From Lewinellaceae bacterium (GTDB lineage Bacteria; Bacteroidota; Bacteroidia; Chitinophagales; Saprospiraceae): a stretch of DNA of 64,000 nt. Below the pieces are notes generated by a model. The model was not told where the DNA came from. It ran no database searches and was given only the letters and a program-made list of their open reading frames with translations. Positions 49,725-59,137 of this stretch are shown in pieces. The stretch lies in contig JACJYE010000003.1 in assembly GCA_020636255.1 (NCBI GenBank), forward strand, positions 248,001 to 312,000, written 5' to 3'. Positions within the stretch are counted from its first letter, which is position 1. Every line of letters starts with the position of its first letter. The position numbers and the translations under genes were made by a program.

Positions 49725-51215
49725 TCATGCCGGCAACTGCTCCAGGACACCGGCCATGCGCTCCAGTGCATCTCTGATCTGCTCCTCCCGATAGGGTGCA
49801 TACCCCAGCACCAGGCCGGGCGGTTGCCGGTACTGCTGGGTGTACCCCGACAATGGCGAAGCCGTGACGCCGGCCTCCATCAGTTGCGCCGCTACCTGCC
49901 GGTCGTCGCTGTGCTCCGGCAGCCACCCTACGGCATGCAGGCCCGTATCAGACGGGAAGATGCGCAGCCTGTCGCCCAGAAGTTTTTCGCTCCAGTGGAT
50001 AAGCGCTTCCTGCCGCTCTTTGTACAACAACCGCATGCGGCGAAGGTGGCGCTCCAGATGGCCTTCTTCCAGGTAAGCCGCCAGAGTAGCCTGCTCCAGA
50101 ATACTGTTCCCCCGGTCGGTAAAAGCTTTTGCGCGCTGAAAAGGCTCCGCCAATGCGGGTGGGGCCACGATGTATCCCATGCGAAGTGCGGGGAACAGCA
50201 CCTTGCTAAAGGTGCCGAGATATACGGCCCGCCCTTCCCTGCCGATACCCTGCAGGGCCGCCAGCGGCTTGCCGCTGTAGCGGTACTCGCTATCGTAATC
50301 GTCCTCCAGTATCCAGGCGCTCTGCCGGGCAGCCCACTCCAGCAGTTCCAGGCGCCGGCCCAGGCTCATCACCACACCCGTAGGGTATTGGTGCGAAGGC
50401 GTCACGTAAGCCAGGCGTGCTTCCGGCCCGGCCTTCATGCCCGCCTCCACAGAGATCCCTTCCCGGCCAAGGGGCACCGGAATGGGGCGTACCCCCATCA
50501 GGTGCATCGCCTCTTTGGCCCCGTTGTAGCCCGGGTCTTCGATCCAGGCGCTATCGCCGGGGTCGAGCAATAGCTGGCACGACAAGGCCAGGGCCTGCTG
50601 CGTGCCGTGCACGATGATGACCTGTTCCGGTTCGCAGCGCACGCCCCTCGACTGCCGCAGGTACATCGCCAGGGCCCGCCGCAGCGGCATATACCCGGCT
50701 GCATCGCCATAACCAAAGGCCTCGAAGCCGAGCGACCGGCTCTGGCGCCCCATCAGGCGGAACCAGGCTGAAAAAGGAAAATCCCACAAAGCCGGCACGC
50801 CGGGCCGGAAGGGCCTTAGGTTCTGCGCCTTCGGCCACCCACCGGCCTGAAAGCCTGCCGCCGCTCTTCCCCGCTCGGAAAGCAGCGGCCCATCACTCGC
50901 CAGCGGGCCGTCCGCCAGGGAGAGGCCCGACAACGCTAAGCGCCCGGGCACCTGTTCACTGACATAAGTGCCGGAACCAGTGTGGCCCCCCAGGTATCCT
51001 TCCGATTCCAGATGGCCATAGGCCTGCATCACCGTCGTGCGCGAAACGCCCAGCTGTATCGCCAACACCCGGCTGGGTGGCAGTTGCTCGCCGCTCCTCA
51101 ACTGGCCGTTCAGTATAGCCTGGCGGATATGATCATAAAGCTGCAGATATTTAGGGCGCCGATCAGCACCCCATTCCAATGCGCTGAAGACTAAATGTAG
51201 CGGTTCTGTTCGCAT
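49725..51215 (-). CDS. MocR/PdxR-type GntR regulator with aminotransferase domain
   Basis: A 496-residue regulator with an N-terminal GntR winged helix (about 12-80, 'LQLYDHIRQAILNGQLRSGE', 'LAIQLGVSRTTVMQAYGHLE') and a fold-type I aminotransferase domain ('IIVHGTQQALAL', 'WIEDPGYNGAKEA', 'ILEDDYDSEYRYSGKPL', and the PLP Lys in 'YLGTFSKVLFPALR'). Such proteins sense PLP and control vitamin B6 or related genes. It is divergent from an FMN-binding protein of the pyridoxamine-phosphate-oxidase fold with an ~88-bp shared promoter region, the usual arrangement for a MocR target. Confidence 0.92.
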   Translation of the reverse strand: MRTEPLHLVFSALEWGADRRPKYLQLYDHIRQAILNGQLRSGEQLPPSRVLAIQLGVSRTTVMQAYGHLESEGYLGGHTGSGTYVSEQVPGRLALSGLSLADGPLASDGPLLSERGRAAAGFQAGGWPKAQNLRPFRPGVPALWDFPFSAWFRLMGRQSRSLGFEAFGYGDAAGYMPLRRALAMYLRQSRGVRCEPEQVIIVHGTQQALALSCQLLLDPGDSAWIEDPGYNGAKEAMHLMGVRPIPVPLGREGISVEAGMKAGPEARLAYVTPSHQYPTGVVMSLGRRLELLEWAARQSAWILEDDYDSEYRYSGKPLAALQGIGREGRAVYLGTFSKVLFPALRMGYIVAPPALAEPFQRAKAFTDRGNSILEQATLAAYLEEGHLERHLRRMRLLYKERQEALIHWSEKLLGDRLRIFPSDTGLHAVGWLPEHSDDRQVAAQLMEAGVTASPLSGYTQQYRQPPGLVLGYAPYREEQIRDALERMAGVLEQLPA

Positions 51216-51303
51216 AAAATATTGGCCTTATCGATTTGACTGAATTGGCTATTTACTTCAATCCAATTTAAGCATTCCTTTGCAGAAAATTCAATCACAA
51301 GCC

Positions 51304-51882
51304 ATGTCCAAGGATTACCTGCAACAGCCGCCCGATCAATTGCGCCGCAAAGACCGCGAAATGGAAGACGAAGCCTGGATCACGGCTTTTCTACAAAGCG
51401 CGCCTTTTGGCGTTTTTGCCTTTTGCCAGGGTGGCCAGCCATTTGTCAACAGCAATATTTTCGTATACGACCCTGGGCGCAGGGCCATTTATTTCCACAC
51501 GGCGCGCGAAGGGCGCACGCGGAGCATTGTAGCGCAAAATCCCAGGGGGTGCTTCAGTATCAGCGAGATGGGCCGCCTGCTTCCAGCGGAAAGCGCTCTT
51601 GAAATGAGCGTGGAATACAGCGGCATCACGGCTTTTGGCATAACCCGGGTGGTGGAAGATAAAGAAGAGGCCTTTGCCGCCCTGCAATTGTTGCTCGACA
51701 AATACTTCCCACACCTCAGGCCGGGCCGCGATTATAGCGCTACTACTCCGGAAGAATGGAAACGCACCGCCGTTTACCGCTTTGACATCGAACTTTGGAG
51801 CGGCAAACAAAAGAAAGCCGATGCCGATTTCACGGGGGCCTTCTTGTATGGATCGACCCCAAAGACGCACACTACATCATAG
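51304..51882 (+). CDS. Pyridoxamine 5'-phosphate oxidase-family FMN-binding protein
   Basis: About 192 residues from the Met of 'MSKDYLQQPPDQLRRKDRE'. It has the split-barrel flavin fold ('FLQSAPFGVFAFCQGGQPF', 'IYFHTAREGRTRSIVAQNPR', 'GITRVVEDKEEAFAALQLLLDK' as strand-helix parts, and C-terminal 'YRFDIELWSGKQKKA'). Family members bind FMN or related cofactors. True PdxH residues could not be confirmed, so the substrate is open. The divergent MocR gene suggests regulation by PLP (inference). A start 24 nt upstream is also possible. Confidence 0.85.
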   Translation: MSKDYLQQPPDQLRRKDREMEDEAWITAFLQSAPFGVFAFCQGGQPFVNSNIFVYDPGRRAIYFHTAREGRTRSIVAQNPRGCFSISEMGRLLPAESALEMSVEYSGITAFGITRVVEDKEEAFAALQLLLDKYFPHLRPGRDYSATTPEEWKRTAVYRFDIELWSGKQKKADADFTGAFLYGSTPKTHTTS

Positions 51883-52189
51883 CCCCAAAGCTGTACTCCA
51901 AACATGCTTTTAAACAGGATGGCGAACGCCAGGGTGGCCCTTTTTCTCCAAACCCAGGAAATCACCCGAACACCATACTCCCGCCCTGGCCTCCCATCTT
52001 GTGGCGTGTGCCATCATACCCCGTGAGGCTACTCCGAAAAGCCCTGATTTTGGACATGGAACCACACGGAGGGTATGAAGGGTTTCCCGCCAAGGGCGCT
52101 ACGGCCTAGCAAAGAACGGAAAGGTATACTCCTCTCTACAGAATTCGCCGCGTTTGCCTATTTTTAGCAGTTCAACCAAATGGCGGCCG
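51883..52189. other. Intergenic stretch, no gene seen
   Basis: About 307 bases between the FMN-binding protein and the S9 peptidase. Short open frames here show no family features. No terminator hairpin with a T-tract, repeat or RNA gene was recognised. Confidence 0.5.
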
Positions 52190-54985
52190 ATGATGCGAAT
52201 CCGAAACTTTTTCTTTTGCCTTTCTCTGCTCGTGCAGGGGCAGTTGTTCTCTCAGGCTATAAAACCAGCGCTCACCCAGGATGATATTGCCCGCTGGAAC
52301 CAGATCGAAGCACCGGGGATCTCCAACAGTGGCAGGTGGGTGGCTTACCAGTTAAAACCCAACGAAGGCGATCCCACGGCAGTATTGTACGACACCCGGG
52401 AACAAAAAGAATACCGCTTTCCAAGAGGGGGCAGGCCGGGCATCAGTTCCGACAACAAATACGCCGTTTTTTTCATCCACCCGCCGGAAGACAGCGTCAG
52501 GGCCCTGCGCCGGAGAAAAGTCGAAAAAAAGAACCTGCCCAAAGACAGCCTGGCCATCTTTAGCCTTGCCGACGGCCAGCTTACCAAGATACCCCGGGTA
52601 AAGTCGTTCCTGCTGCCTGAAAAATGGGAAGGATGGCTGGCTTACCAGCTCGAGCCTATGAAACCCGACAGTACGCTCCCCGACTCCGTCAAAGTGAAAA
52701 AGGAAAATGAAGACAACGGCAGCCGACTCGTCATACGCAGCCTGGAAACGGCCCGCGAAGACACCTTTCTTTACGTCAAAAACTATATCGCTGCAGAAGA
52801 AGGGCGCCGGTTCCTGCTGCACAGCACCGGCTCCGGCGACTCAAGCTTACAGGCCGGAGTCTACCGTTTCGACTGCGAAAAAGCCAGCAGCCAGGCCGTG
52901 CTCACCGGCGCCGGTGATTATCCTGGCCTCGCACTGGATAAAACGGGAAGCCAGGCTGCCTTCCTGGCGTACCGCGACACGCTGAAACCGCAGGCCAGGC
53001 CATTCGCCCTGTATTACTGGGCCGACAGCCTGGAGAGCGCCATGCTTATCGCAGATTCATCGGCCGCTTTCCTGCCCGACGGCTGGCTGGTCAGTGAGCA
53101 TGCCGCTCTGAAATTCTCGGACAATGGCCACCGCCTTTTCTTCGGCATGTCGCCCCCGCCTATCCTGCAGGATACCAGCCTGCTGGAAGAAGAGATCGTC
53201 AACGTAGAGGTTTGGGCCTATACGGACAGCCGGCTATATACGCAGGAAGAGAAAAAACTGGAAGAGGAGAAAAAGCGCGCCTATACCTGTGTTTACCACA
53301 TCGCCCGGCGTCAGGTGGCCACACTGGGCAGCCCCGATGTGCCAACCGTCATATTAGGCAGCGAAGGCGATGCCGATATTGCCCTGGGATATAACGAAGA
53401 GCCCTACTTAACCCAATTGTCGTGGACAGGATACCCCGTATGCAAGGACATTTACCTGATCCATCTCGACGACGGGCAGAAAGAGTTGATCGCACAACGA
53501 ACCTGTGCTAATCCGGCCTTATCGCCTGGCGCGCGTTATGCCTACTGGTACAGTTACCCCGATTCTGCCTGGTACGCCTGGGAAGTGAGCACAAAACAGC
53601 TTCGACAGCTGGCGCCACAGCTGAGCGTACCTTTCTATGACGAACAGAACGACGAGCCCGGCTACCCTTCTCCCTACGGTTTAGCCGGCTGGACGACGGA
53701 AGACGATTTCCTGATGCTCTACGACCGTTACGATATCTGGCTCGTCGACCCCAAAGGCAACCTGGCGCCCAACAACCTGGCCAATGGCCGTAAAAGCGGC
53801 ATCCGTTACCGCTATATTAAGCTCGACCCCGAAGAAAAGGCTATCGAAGAAGTGAAGCCCATGCTGTTACACACCTTCAATGAGCACACCAAAGCTTCGG
53901 GTTATCGCTGGTTCGATATCCATACCGGCATACTTAAGCAGGCTCAACAGGGCCCCTACGCTTACACACCCAGGGTGTTGAAGGCCAAAAATGCAGGAGC
54001 CTTCCTTTTTACACGGGAAAGCTTCCGGGAATTCCCCGACCTGCTTTACAGCCAGGATCAGCTGAAGTCCTATTCGCGGATCAGCAGGGCCAACCCTCAG
54101 CAGGACGGCTTCCGCTGGGGCGACGCCGAGTTGTACCGCTGGACAGGCGCCGGAGGGCAGGAACTGGAAGGGCTGCTCATCAGGCCCGACGGATACGAGC
54201 CTGGGCGGGTATACCCCATGATCACTTATTTCTATGAGCGCAATGCTGACAACCTCCATCGCCACTGGACGCCGCGCTTTCCCCGCTCGATCATCAATTT
54301 CCCCTATTATGCCAGCAGGGGTTACCTCATCTTCATACCGGATATCCAATACCGCGTAGGTTATCCGGGCCAAAGCGCCCTCGATGCAATCACAACAGGC
54401 GTCACGTCCCTTATCGACAAAGGTATCGCCGACCGCGAACGCATCGGGGTACAGGGCCATAGCTGGGGCGGCTACCAGTCGGCCTACCTCATCACGCAGA
54501 CCAACCTTTTCCGTTGTGCCGAAGCCGGCGCCCCGGTGGTGAACATGACATCGGCCTATGGAGGCATCCGCTGGGAGTCGGGCCTGAGCAGGATGTTTCA
54601 ATATGAACGCACCCAAAGCCGGATCGGCGGCACCTTATGGGAAAAGCCCCTGAACTACATCGAAAACTCACCGCTGTTCTTTGCCGACAAGATCGAAACC
54701 CCTGTCCTGATCCTGCACAACGACGAGGACGGGGCAGTGCCCTGGTACCAGGGCATCGAGTTCTTCACTGCCCTGCGCCGCCTGGGCAAACCGGCCTGGC
54801 TACTCAACTACAACGGTGACCCGCATGGTATCAGCAAGAGCCAGAACCAGAAGGATTTCCAGCGCCGGATGCAGCAGTTCTTCGACCACTACCTGCTCGG
54901 CGAGCCTATGCCTGAGTGGATGATTCGCGGCGTGCCGCCCATGGAAAAAGGTATCCGGCAGGGGTTTGAGGCAGAAAGGGAGTAA
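52190..54985 (+). CDS. Exported S9-family (prolyl oligopeptidase-like) serine peptidase
   Basis: About 931 residues from the Met of 'MMRIRNFFFCLSLL', with a signal peptide ending near 'QGQLFSQ'. Residues to ~640 form a propeller-like gate ('WLAYQLEPMK', 'DIYLIHLDDGQKEL'). The C-terminal alpha/beta-hydrolase domain has the catalytic Ser in 'GVQGHSWGGYQ' (about 755), Asp in 'LILHNDEDGAVPW' (about 843) and His in 'GDPHGISK' (about 877). It probably cleaves peptides in the periplasm or at the surface. A TTG start 36 nt upstream is possible, but the signal peptide favours this Met. Confidence 0.9.
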   Translation: MMRIRNFFFCLSLLVQGQLFSQAIKPALTQDDIARWNQIEAPGISNSGRWVAYQLKPNEGDPTAVLYDTREQKEYRFPRGGRPGISSDNKYAVFFIHPPEDSVRALRRRKVEKKNLPKDSLAIFSLADGQLTKIPRVKSFLLPEKWEGWLAYQLEPMKPDSTLPDSVKVKKENEDNGSRLVIRSLETAREDTFLYVKNYIAAEEGRRFLLHSTGSGDSSLQAGVYRFDCEKASSQAVLTGAGDYPGLALDKTGSQAAFLAYRDTLKPQARPFALYYWADSLESAMLIADSSAAFLPDGWLVSEHAALKFSDNGHRLFFGMSPPPILQDTSLLEEEIVNVEVWAYTDSRLYTQEEKKLEEEKKRAYTCVYHIARRQVATLGSPDVPTVILGSEGDADIALGYNEEPYLTQLSWTGYPVCKDIYLIHLDDGQKELIAQRTCANPALSPGARYAYWYSYPDSAWYAWEVSTKQLRQLAPQLSVPFYDEQNDEPGYPSPYGLAGWTTEDDFLMLYDRYDIWLVDPKGNLAPNNLANGRKSGIRYRYIKLDPEEKAIEEVKPMLLHTFNEHTKASGYRWFDIHTGILKQAQQGPYAYTPRVLKAKNAGAFLFTRESFREFPDLLYSQDQLKSYSRISRANPQQDGFRWGDAELYRWTGAGGQELEGLLIRPDGYEPGRVYPMITYFYERNADNLHRHWTPRFPRSIINFPYYASRGYLIFIPDIQYRVGYPGQSALDAITTGVTSLIDKGIADRERIGVQGHSWGGYQSAYLITQTNLFRCAEAGAPVVNMTSAYGGIRWESGLSRMFQYERTQSRIGGTLWEKPLNYIENSPLFFADKIETPVLILHNDEDGAVPWYQGIEFFTALRRLGKPAWLLNYNGDPHGISKSQNQKDFQRRMQQFFDHYLLGEPMPEWMIRGVPPMEKGIRQGFEAERE

Positions 54986-55015
54986 TGCCTTGCTTACGGG
55001 CCTTAAAACAAGCGC

Positions 55016-55885
55016 TTAGCGCTCAATGAAAAAGGCGCGGCTTTCGACAGCCTGCCCGCTCCAGGCCGTAAGGAAATAACAACCGGGTGGCAGGCCCTGC
55101 AGGCTTATCTTCAATTCGGCGGCCGGAACATCTGGTTGCATAGAGCGGAGCGGGATCCCTGCTGGCGTACTAACCACCACCCGATGTACTTCGTGGGAAG
55201 CTTTAACAAAGATAAACCCGGTAGCGGGGTTCGGATAGGCTACCAGGCCAAAGCCCTGCCTGTGCTCCTGTGTAAGGCTGGTGCAATCCACATCGATGAT
55301 GTAATACCCCGTCTCACAGTAGATCTGAGTAGCGAAGGCGCATTGCACGATGACCGTATCGGTGCCGTTGAATCCCGGTGCGGGCATGTACTGCAGGGTA
55401 TCGCGCGTCAGGGCATCAGCGCCGAGTATTACAGCTTGTCCATTGGACGGCGGGCCGATGATCTCCGGACTAACCCATACCGGATAGCCCAGGCCCGGCA
55501 CCAGGAGCGTACTGTCGCAGGAGATGTGATGGGTTTCCTCAAAAGCATTCACGGGCGGGCAGCCGACAATGTGCATGATATAGATGCCGGTATCACAGGT
55601 GATCTGGGTAGCGCGGGCGCAGGCGACTACAAAAGTATCCACGCCCAGATAACCATAGTCCGATTTGTATATCAGAGAATCGGGGAAAGGCGCCGTGGTA
55701 AAAATAAGTGCTGTCCCGTGTTGTGGTGGCCGCACGATGCCTGGCGGGTTCCAGGTAGGATAACCCACCGGCCCCAGTTCGACGACGGCGCCGCAATAGA
55801 GGTAATATTCTTCGGTAAAAGTAGCGGCGTGCAAACTTCCGTTCAAAGCTGCCGCCAAGGCAAGGAGTAATGACAACTGTCTCAT
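55016..55885 (-). CDS. Small secreted Cys-containing protein with T9SS sorting domain
   Basis: About 289 residues from 'MRQLSLLLALAAALNGSLHA'. The mature part has two similar modules of ~90 residues, each with 'GYPxW..PxIxxPP.xG.A' and ending in 'VxCAxATQIxCxTGxYI' (for example 'VVACARATQITCDTGIYIM' and 'VIVQCAFATQIYCETGYYI'). They look like Ig-like bacterial repeat domains. A T9SS C-terminal domain (about 215-289, 'FGLVAYPNPATGFIFV', 'LKISLQGLPPGCYFL') completes it. Probably cell-surface. Function unknown. Confidence 0.8.
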   Translation of the reverse strand: MRQLSLLLALAAALNGSLHAATFTEEYYLYCGAVVELGPVGYPTWNPPGIVRPPQHGTALIFTTAPFPDSLIYKSDYGYLGVDTFVVACARATQITCDTGIYIMHIVGCPPVNAFEETHHISCDSTLLVPGLGYPVWVSPEIIGPPSNGQAVILGADALTRDTLQYMPAPGFNGTDTVIVQCAFATQIYCETGYYIIDVDCTSLTQEHRQGFGLVAYPNPATGFIFVKASHEVHRVVVSTPAGIPLRSMQPDVPAAELKISLQGLPPGCYFLTAWSGQAVESRAFFIER

Positions 55886-55974
55886 AATGATAGCTTTTAG
55901 AGGCCCGGGCGTATTCATAAGACGAAAAAAGGCCCCAGAACGTTTGCCGCTGGCTCATGATGGCCAACCGCCTT

Positions 55975-56832
55975 TCACTGCATGCGGTACATCTGCCAGG
56001 AGTTGTAGAGGTTTTGGAACAGGATGTAATACATAGGCCCCAGAGCTGCCACCGGGCTGATAAATGTCAGGGCCAGCCATATACCGAACATGGTGTTCTT
56101 TCGGCCGAGCGACAGCCCCACATCTATCATACGCCCCGGCCTGCCGATGCGTTCGCCCAGCCGGAACTGGAAGAGGCAAAGCAGTGCGACAGCCAGGCCG
56201 ATGCCGAAAAAGAGGCCCAGCGCACTGCTGCCTTCACCGCGGGCGAAATGAGAAGCACTGGCAGCGGCAACGAATACGTTGAACAGGAAGAGGGAAAAGC
56301 TGTACCCGCTATACCGCTGTATGCGGGTAGCGGCGGCGGGCCAGGCCCAGCGAAGGGCCAGGCTGGCCAGCAAAGGCAGGAAAATGATGCTGATAACGGG
56401 CATTGCCACCGTCAGCGCCTCTACTTCAGCCTGCTGTCCTACTACCAGAGGCAGGAGAAAAGGCAATACCAGGGCTACGGCCGGGCTGGTGATCAGGACG
56501 GCCGCCGTAACGAAAGAGACATCACCTTTGAGATAACCCGCCATTACCGGCGCGACGGCAGCTGTTGGCGCAGCTGCTATAGCAAAAACAGCCAGGGCGA
56601 CATGGAGGTTGAACGGGCGGAGCAGCGCGAAAAGGAGCAGAGGCAGGGCCAGGTTTAACACCACCACCACCAGATGTGCCCGTTGCAGCAACTGGCAGGA
56701 AAAACGAACCTCCAGAAAAGAGAAAAAAAGCATGGCCATCAGGCAGTAACGGATCAGAAAGCCAAGCTGTTCCGCCGCAGGGATCAGCAGGCCGATGCCA
56801 ATAGCGGCTAATATGCCCATGCTGCGCCTCAC
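55975..56832 (-). CDS. Bile acid:sodium symporter (BASS) family transporter
   Basis: A 285-residue inner-membrane protein with about nine hydrophobic helices ('ILAAIGIGLLIPAAEQLGFL', 'VVVLNLALPLLLFALLRPF', 'ALAVFAIAAAPTAAVAPVMA', 'VLPFLLPLVVGQQAEV'). The 'AAPTAAVAPVMAG' stretch and C-terminal 'LGRKNTMFGIWLAL' match the two conserved crossover regions of the BASS fold. Substrates in this family range from organic anions to sulfonates and cannot be told from sequence. It stands alone. Confidence 0.85.
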   Translation of the reverse strand: MRRSMGILAAIGIGLLIPAAEQLGFLIRYCLMAMLFFSFLEVRFSCQLLQRAHLVVVVLNLALPLLLFALLRPFNLHVALAVFAIAAAPTAAVAPVMAGYLKGDVSFVTAAVLITSPAVALVLPFLLPLVVGQQAEVEALTVAMPVISIIFLPLLASLALRWAWPAAATRIQRYSGYSFSLFLFNVFVAAASASHFARGEGSSALGLFFGIGLAVALLCLFQFRLGERIGRPGRMIDVGLSLGRKNTMFGIWLALTFISPVAALGPMYYILFQNLYNSWQMYRMQ

Positions 56833-57071
56833 GCGGGTTATTTGTTCTTCCCTGGAATATTCCTATGATAATAATACAGGCCGAATGGCGTTTGGCCCAT
56901 GGCTTTGATTAATTTGAAAAACAGCTGGATAATGGCCCATCTAGCCCCAACGCCCAGGCCCACATCAAAAAAAATATCCTTTCCTTCTTCCGTACAGAAG
57001 AATGGCTAATCAATGTGGGCCCGGCGATGTTCTACAAATCGAAGCTACTTAACCGATGAGAGCCGGAGTGT

Positions 57072-57659
57072 TCAGCTTTCGGCAGCCGTATCCTCCTCAT
57101 CGATGTTGACGTGCCCCCAGCGAATGCCTTTTTCGATCTTATATGCGCAGTTCTCAGAAACGCCGAATTTACGGGCGATGATCTTGCGCTTCGTCTTTCC
57201 TCTGATCAACATTCGCTTCATCATACGCACCTGGCTTTCAGTAAGTTTGTAATTCCGGGTGCGTGCAGGCCGCCCTTTGTGATTAGGGTTTTGCTTCTGG
57301 TACTCCTTCCACTCCAACTCAGTAGCCCATTCCAGGTTATTCCACTTGTTGTTGGCTTTGTCGTAATCCTTGTGGAGGATGTAATCCTTGTCATCAGAAG
57401 GGCGGGGTACGAAGTTCTCAGCTACGAAACGGTGAATGTAGACGATCCCGGTAGAATCGTCCTTAAGCTTCTGGTTCAGCATGATCAGCCCACCTCTGGC
57501 TTTAGCGCCGCGAAGCAGGCGTTCTCTTCCGGTTAGTTTGTCAACGCTCTTGATCCTTCCGTAATTGGAAATCTCGTAGTTACAGGTTTTTGTTTCCTTT
57601 CCGAAATCAACTTTGGCCCATTTTTCATTCCAGAAAGATTTAACTGATACATCTTGCAT
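57072..57659 (-). CDS. NUMOD4/HNH/HTH protein, paralogue A
   Basis: A 195-residue protein with a NUMOD4 motif at the N-terminus ('FWNEKWAKVDFGKETKTCNY', 'EISNYGRIKSVD', 9-40), an HNH_3-like segment ('YIHRFVAENFVPRP', 'ILHKDYDKANNKWNNLEW', about 72-115) with its key His and Asn retained, and a C-terminal helix-turn-helix ('KRKIIARKFGVSENCAYKIE', about 155-178). This is the layout of homing-endonuclease-derived proteins, but there is no intron or intein here. A close paralogue is at 60339-60920. It could be a stand-alone nuclease or a domesticated DNA-binding regulator. Confidence 0.8.
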   Translation of the reverse strand: MQDVSVKSFWNEKWAKVDFGKETKTCNYEISNYGRIKSVDKLTGRERLLRGAKARGGLIMLNQKLKDDSTGIVYIHRFVAENFVPRPSDDKDYILHKDYDKANNKWNNLEWATELEWKEYQKQNPNHKGRPARTRNYKLTESQVRMMKRMLIRGKTKRKIIARKFGVSENCAYKIEKGIRWGHVNIDEEDTAAES

Positions 57660-58087
57660 AACGCTCTCTTAAAAATTATAATACTTGTGTTGTTAATAAC
57701 CTTGTATTGTAAAGAATTAGTTGTTTACAACGATTTTTCGAAAAAAAAACACGACACCTCGCCACGCGCTTGTTCATGCAGGGAGGTGGTAAAAAACGGT
57801 TCTTTGGCTTTAAGTGGGGAAAAGGTGACAAAGGAGGTTATTGGGGTTTTCACATCACTCCACAGACACACACCTCATTGGCGGCCTCACCAAAAGCCTC
57901 ATTGCAAAGGAAAGCTTGTAAAAGGGCTGTCTTGGCCGAAGAGCCAATAGTTAGGACATTTTGAATGTTCTAACGTTCAAATTTAGGAATCATTACGCAG
58001 AAGTGAAAGAATAGTTACATATAAATACATATATACGCCTCTTTTTTTCCCGAAGCGATAACAAAGAGCGGTGGAATATTTCGCCTG
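57660..58087. other. Intergenic stretch, no gene seen
   Basis: These 428 bases lie upstream of NUMOD4 paralogue A and downstream of the CotH-like gene. The part next to paralogue A is AT-rich and must hold its promoter. An imperfect palindrome around GAACGTTAGAACATTC-like sequence occurs near 57962-57980. Short open frames show no family features. Confidence 0.5.
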
Positions 58088-59137
58088 TTATGACCACCCG
58101 GAAGGCTGGTTCAGGATACCTGCCCAGTCCTCTCCCTGAGTGTTCTGCTCAATGATGCGGAAGAAGGATTCCATATACTGAAGCATTTGCCGTTTGTCGG
58201 CTTCATCCAGGTATTCGAATTGTTCCACAACCGCCAACAGGCGGCCTTTCCGCGATATAAAATGTTCGGCCGTATCGCCGAAACCTTCCAGGCTTTTCCC
58301 CCGCCATTGGAACAGGCGTTGGCTCACATCACTAATGGGCAGGCTGGGGTGCGGGATGGCGTAATCCGCATCGACCAGGCCTGCATTGTCGAAATCGTAT
58401 GGCACCGGCGTAGGGGCCGAGTCACCGGATACCTGCAGTATTTCAACGTTATGGCCCTTTTGCAGGCTCCAGTCCGTATTGCCGATCATATATTGGAAAA
58501 GCACGAATTGACGGTACTGTTCTGCCCCGATGATGTTCAGGCCATCGGCAGGCTCAATGATCTCGCCGTCCACACGGCCCGCTAAATCGGCCTTGGGCTC
58601 GATCAGGAAAGCATAGCGGGACTCGTCGGGCATCCTGCCTTCGCTATCTCTGTAAAGAATGCGCGCCAGCTGAACCTGGAAGCTGCGGCCCGACAATTCG
58701 TTATACAGGCGGTATGCCAGGTATTCTTTTAACAACCAGGGCTCGCCGTCCTCCTGGCAATGGGCCACCAGTTTGATCTCGTCATGCCCGGAAAAACCCT
58801 CGGCGCTGAGGGCTTCTTCGTCAAAATAGAGCTTGAGCGGCGGAAAGCTGCAGTAGCGCTTGCGCATATTACCCCGGGGGCGCACTTCTATATCGTATAC
58901 CGACTGGCCGCTGGGGCGCTGTACCGTCAGGCGGGCGGGCCGGCGTTCTTCGCTTTCTTTGTTCTCCACCAGATCCGACAGCGGGGCTTCCAGCACCAGT
59001 TCCAGCACGCCGTCCTGCTGGAGGCTGCTGAACAGGCTGGGGCCTTCGTTCTTCTCCTGCGAACAGCCAAAGCCGGCAAGGGTGGCCACTATAACGAACA
59101 GCAGGGATCTGGAAAATATCTTCAATGCGTTCATCAA
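58088..59137 (-). CDS. Lipoprotein with CotH-kinase-like features
   Basis: A 349-residue lipoprotein (lipobox 'LAGFGC', Cys about 25). The N-terminal part holds 'YDIEVRPRGNMRKRYCSFPPLKL'-type strands. The middle has 'EIKLVAHCQEDGEPWLLKEYLAYRLYNEL' in sections. 'YMIGNTDWSLQKGHNVEIL' and 'PVPYDFDNAGLVD' (about 215-255) resemble the catalytic and metal-binding segments of CotH-type spore-coat kinases. CotH kinases phosphorylate proteins. Whether this one is active is uncertain, because the match is by motif only. Probably anchored in the outer membrane. Confidence 0.6.
   Translation of the reverse strand: MMNALKIFSRSLLFVIVATLAGFGCSQEKNEGPSLFSSLQQDGVLELVLEAPLSDLVENKESEERRPARLTVQRPSGQSVYDIEVRPRGNMRKRYCSFPPLKLYFDEEALSAEGFSGHDEIKLVAHCQEDGEPWLLKEYLAYRLYNELSGRSFQVQLARILYRDSEGRMPDESRYAFLIEPKADLAGRVDGEIIEPADGLNIIGAEQYRQFVLFQYMIGNTDWSLQKGHNVEILQVSGDSAPTPVPYDFDNAGLVDADYAIPHPSLPISDVSQRLFQWRGKSLEGFGDTAEHFISRKGRLLAVVEQFEYLDEADKRQMLQYMESFFRIIEQNTQGEDWAGILNQPSGWS

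Noticed and set aside
57654..57950. 98-codon plus-strand frame between NUMOD4 paralogue A and the CotH-like gene
   Set aside because: Lys/Ser/Gly-rich sequence without domain features, overlapping the promoter region of paralogue A.
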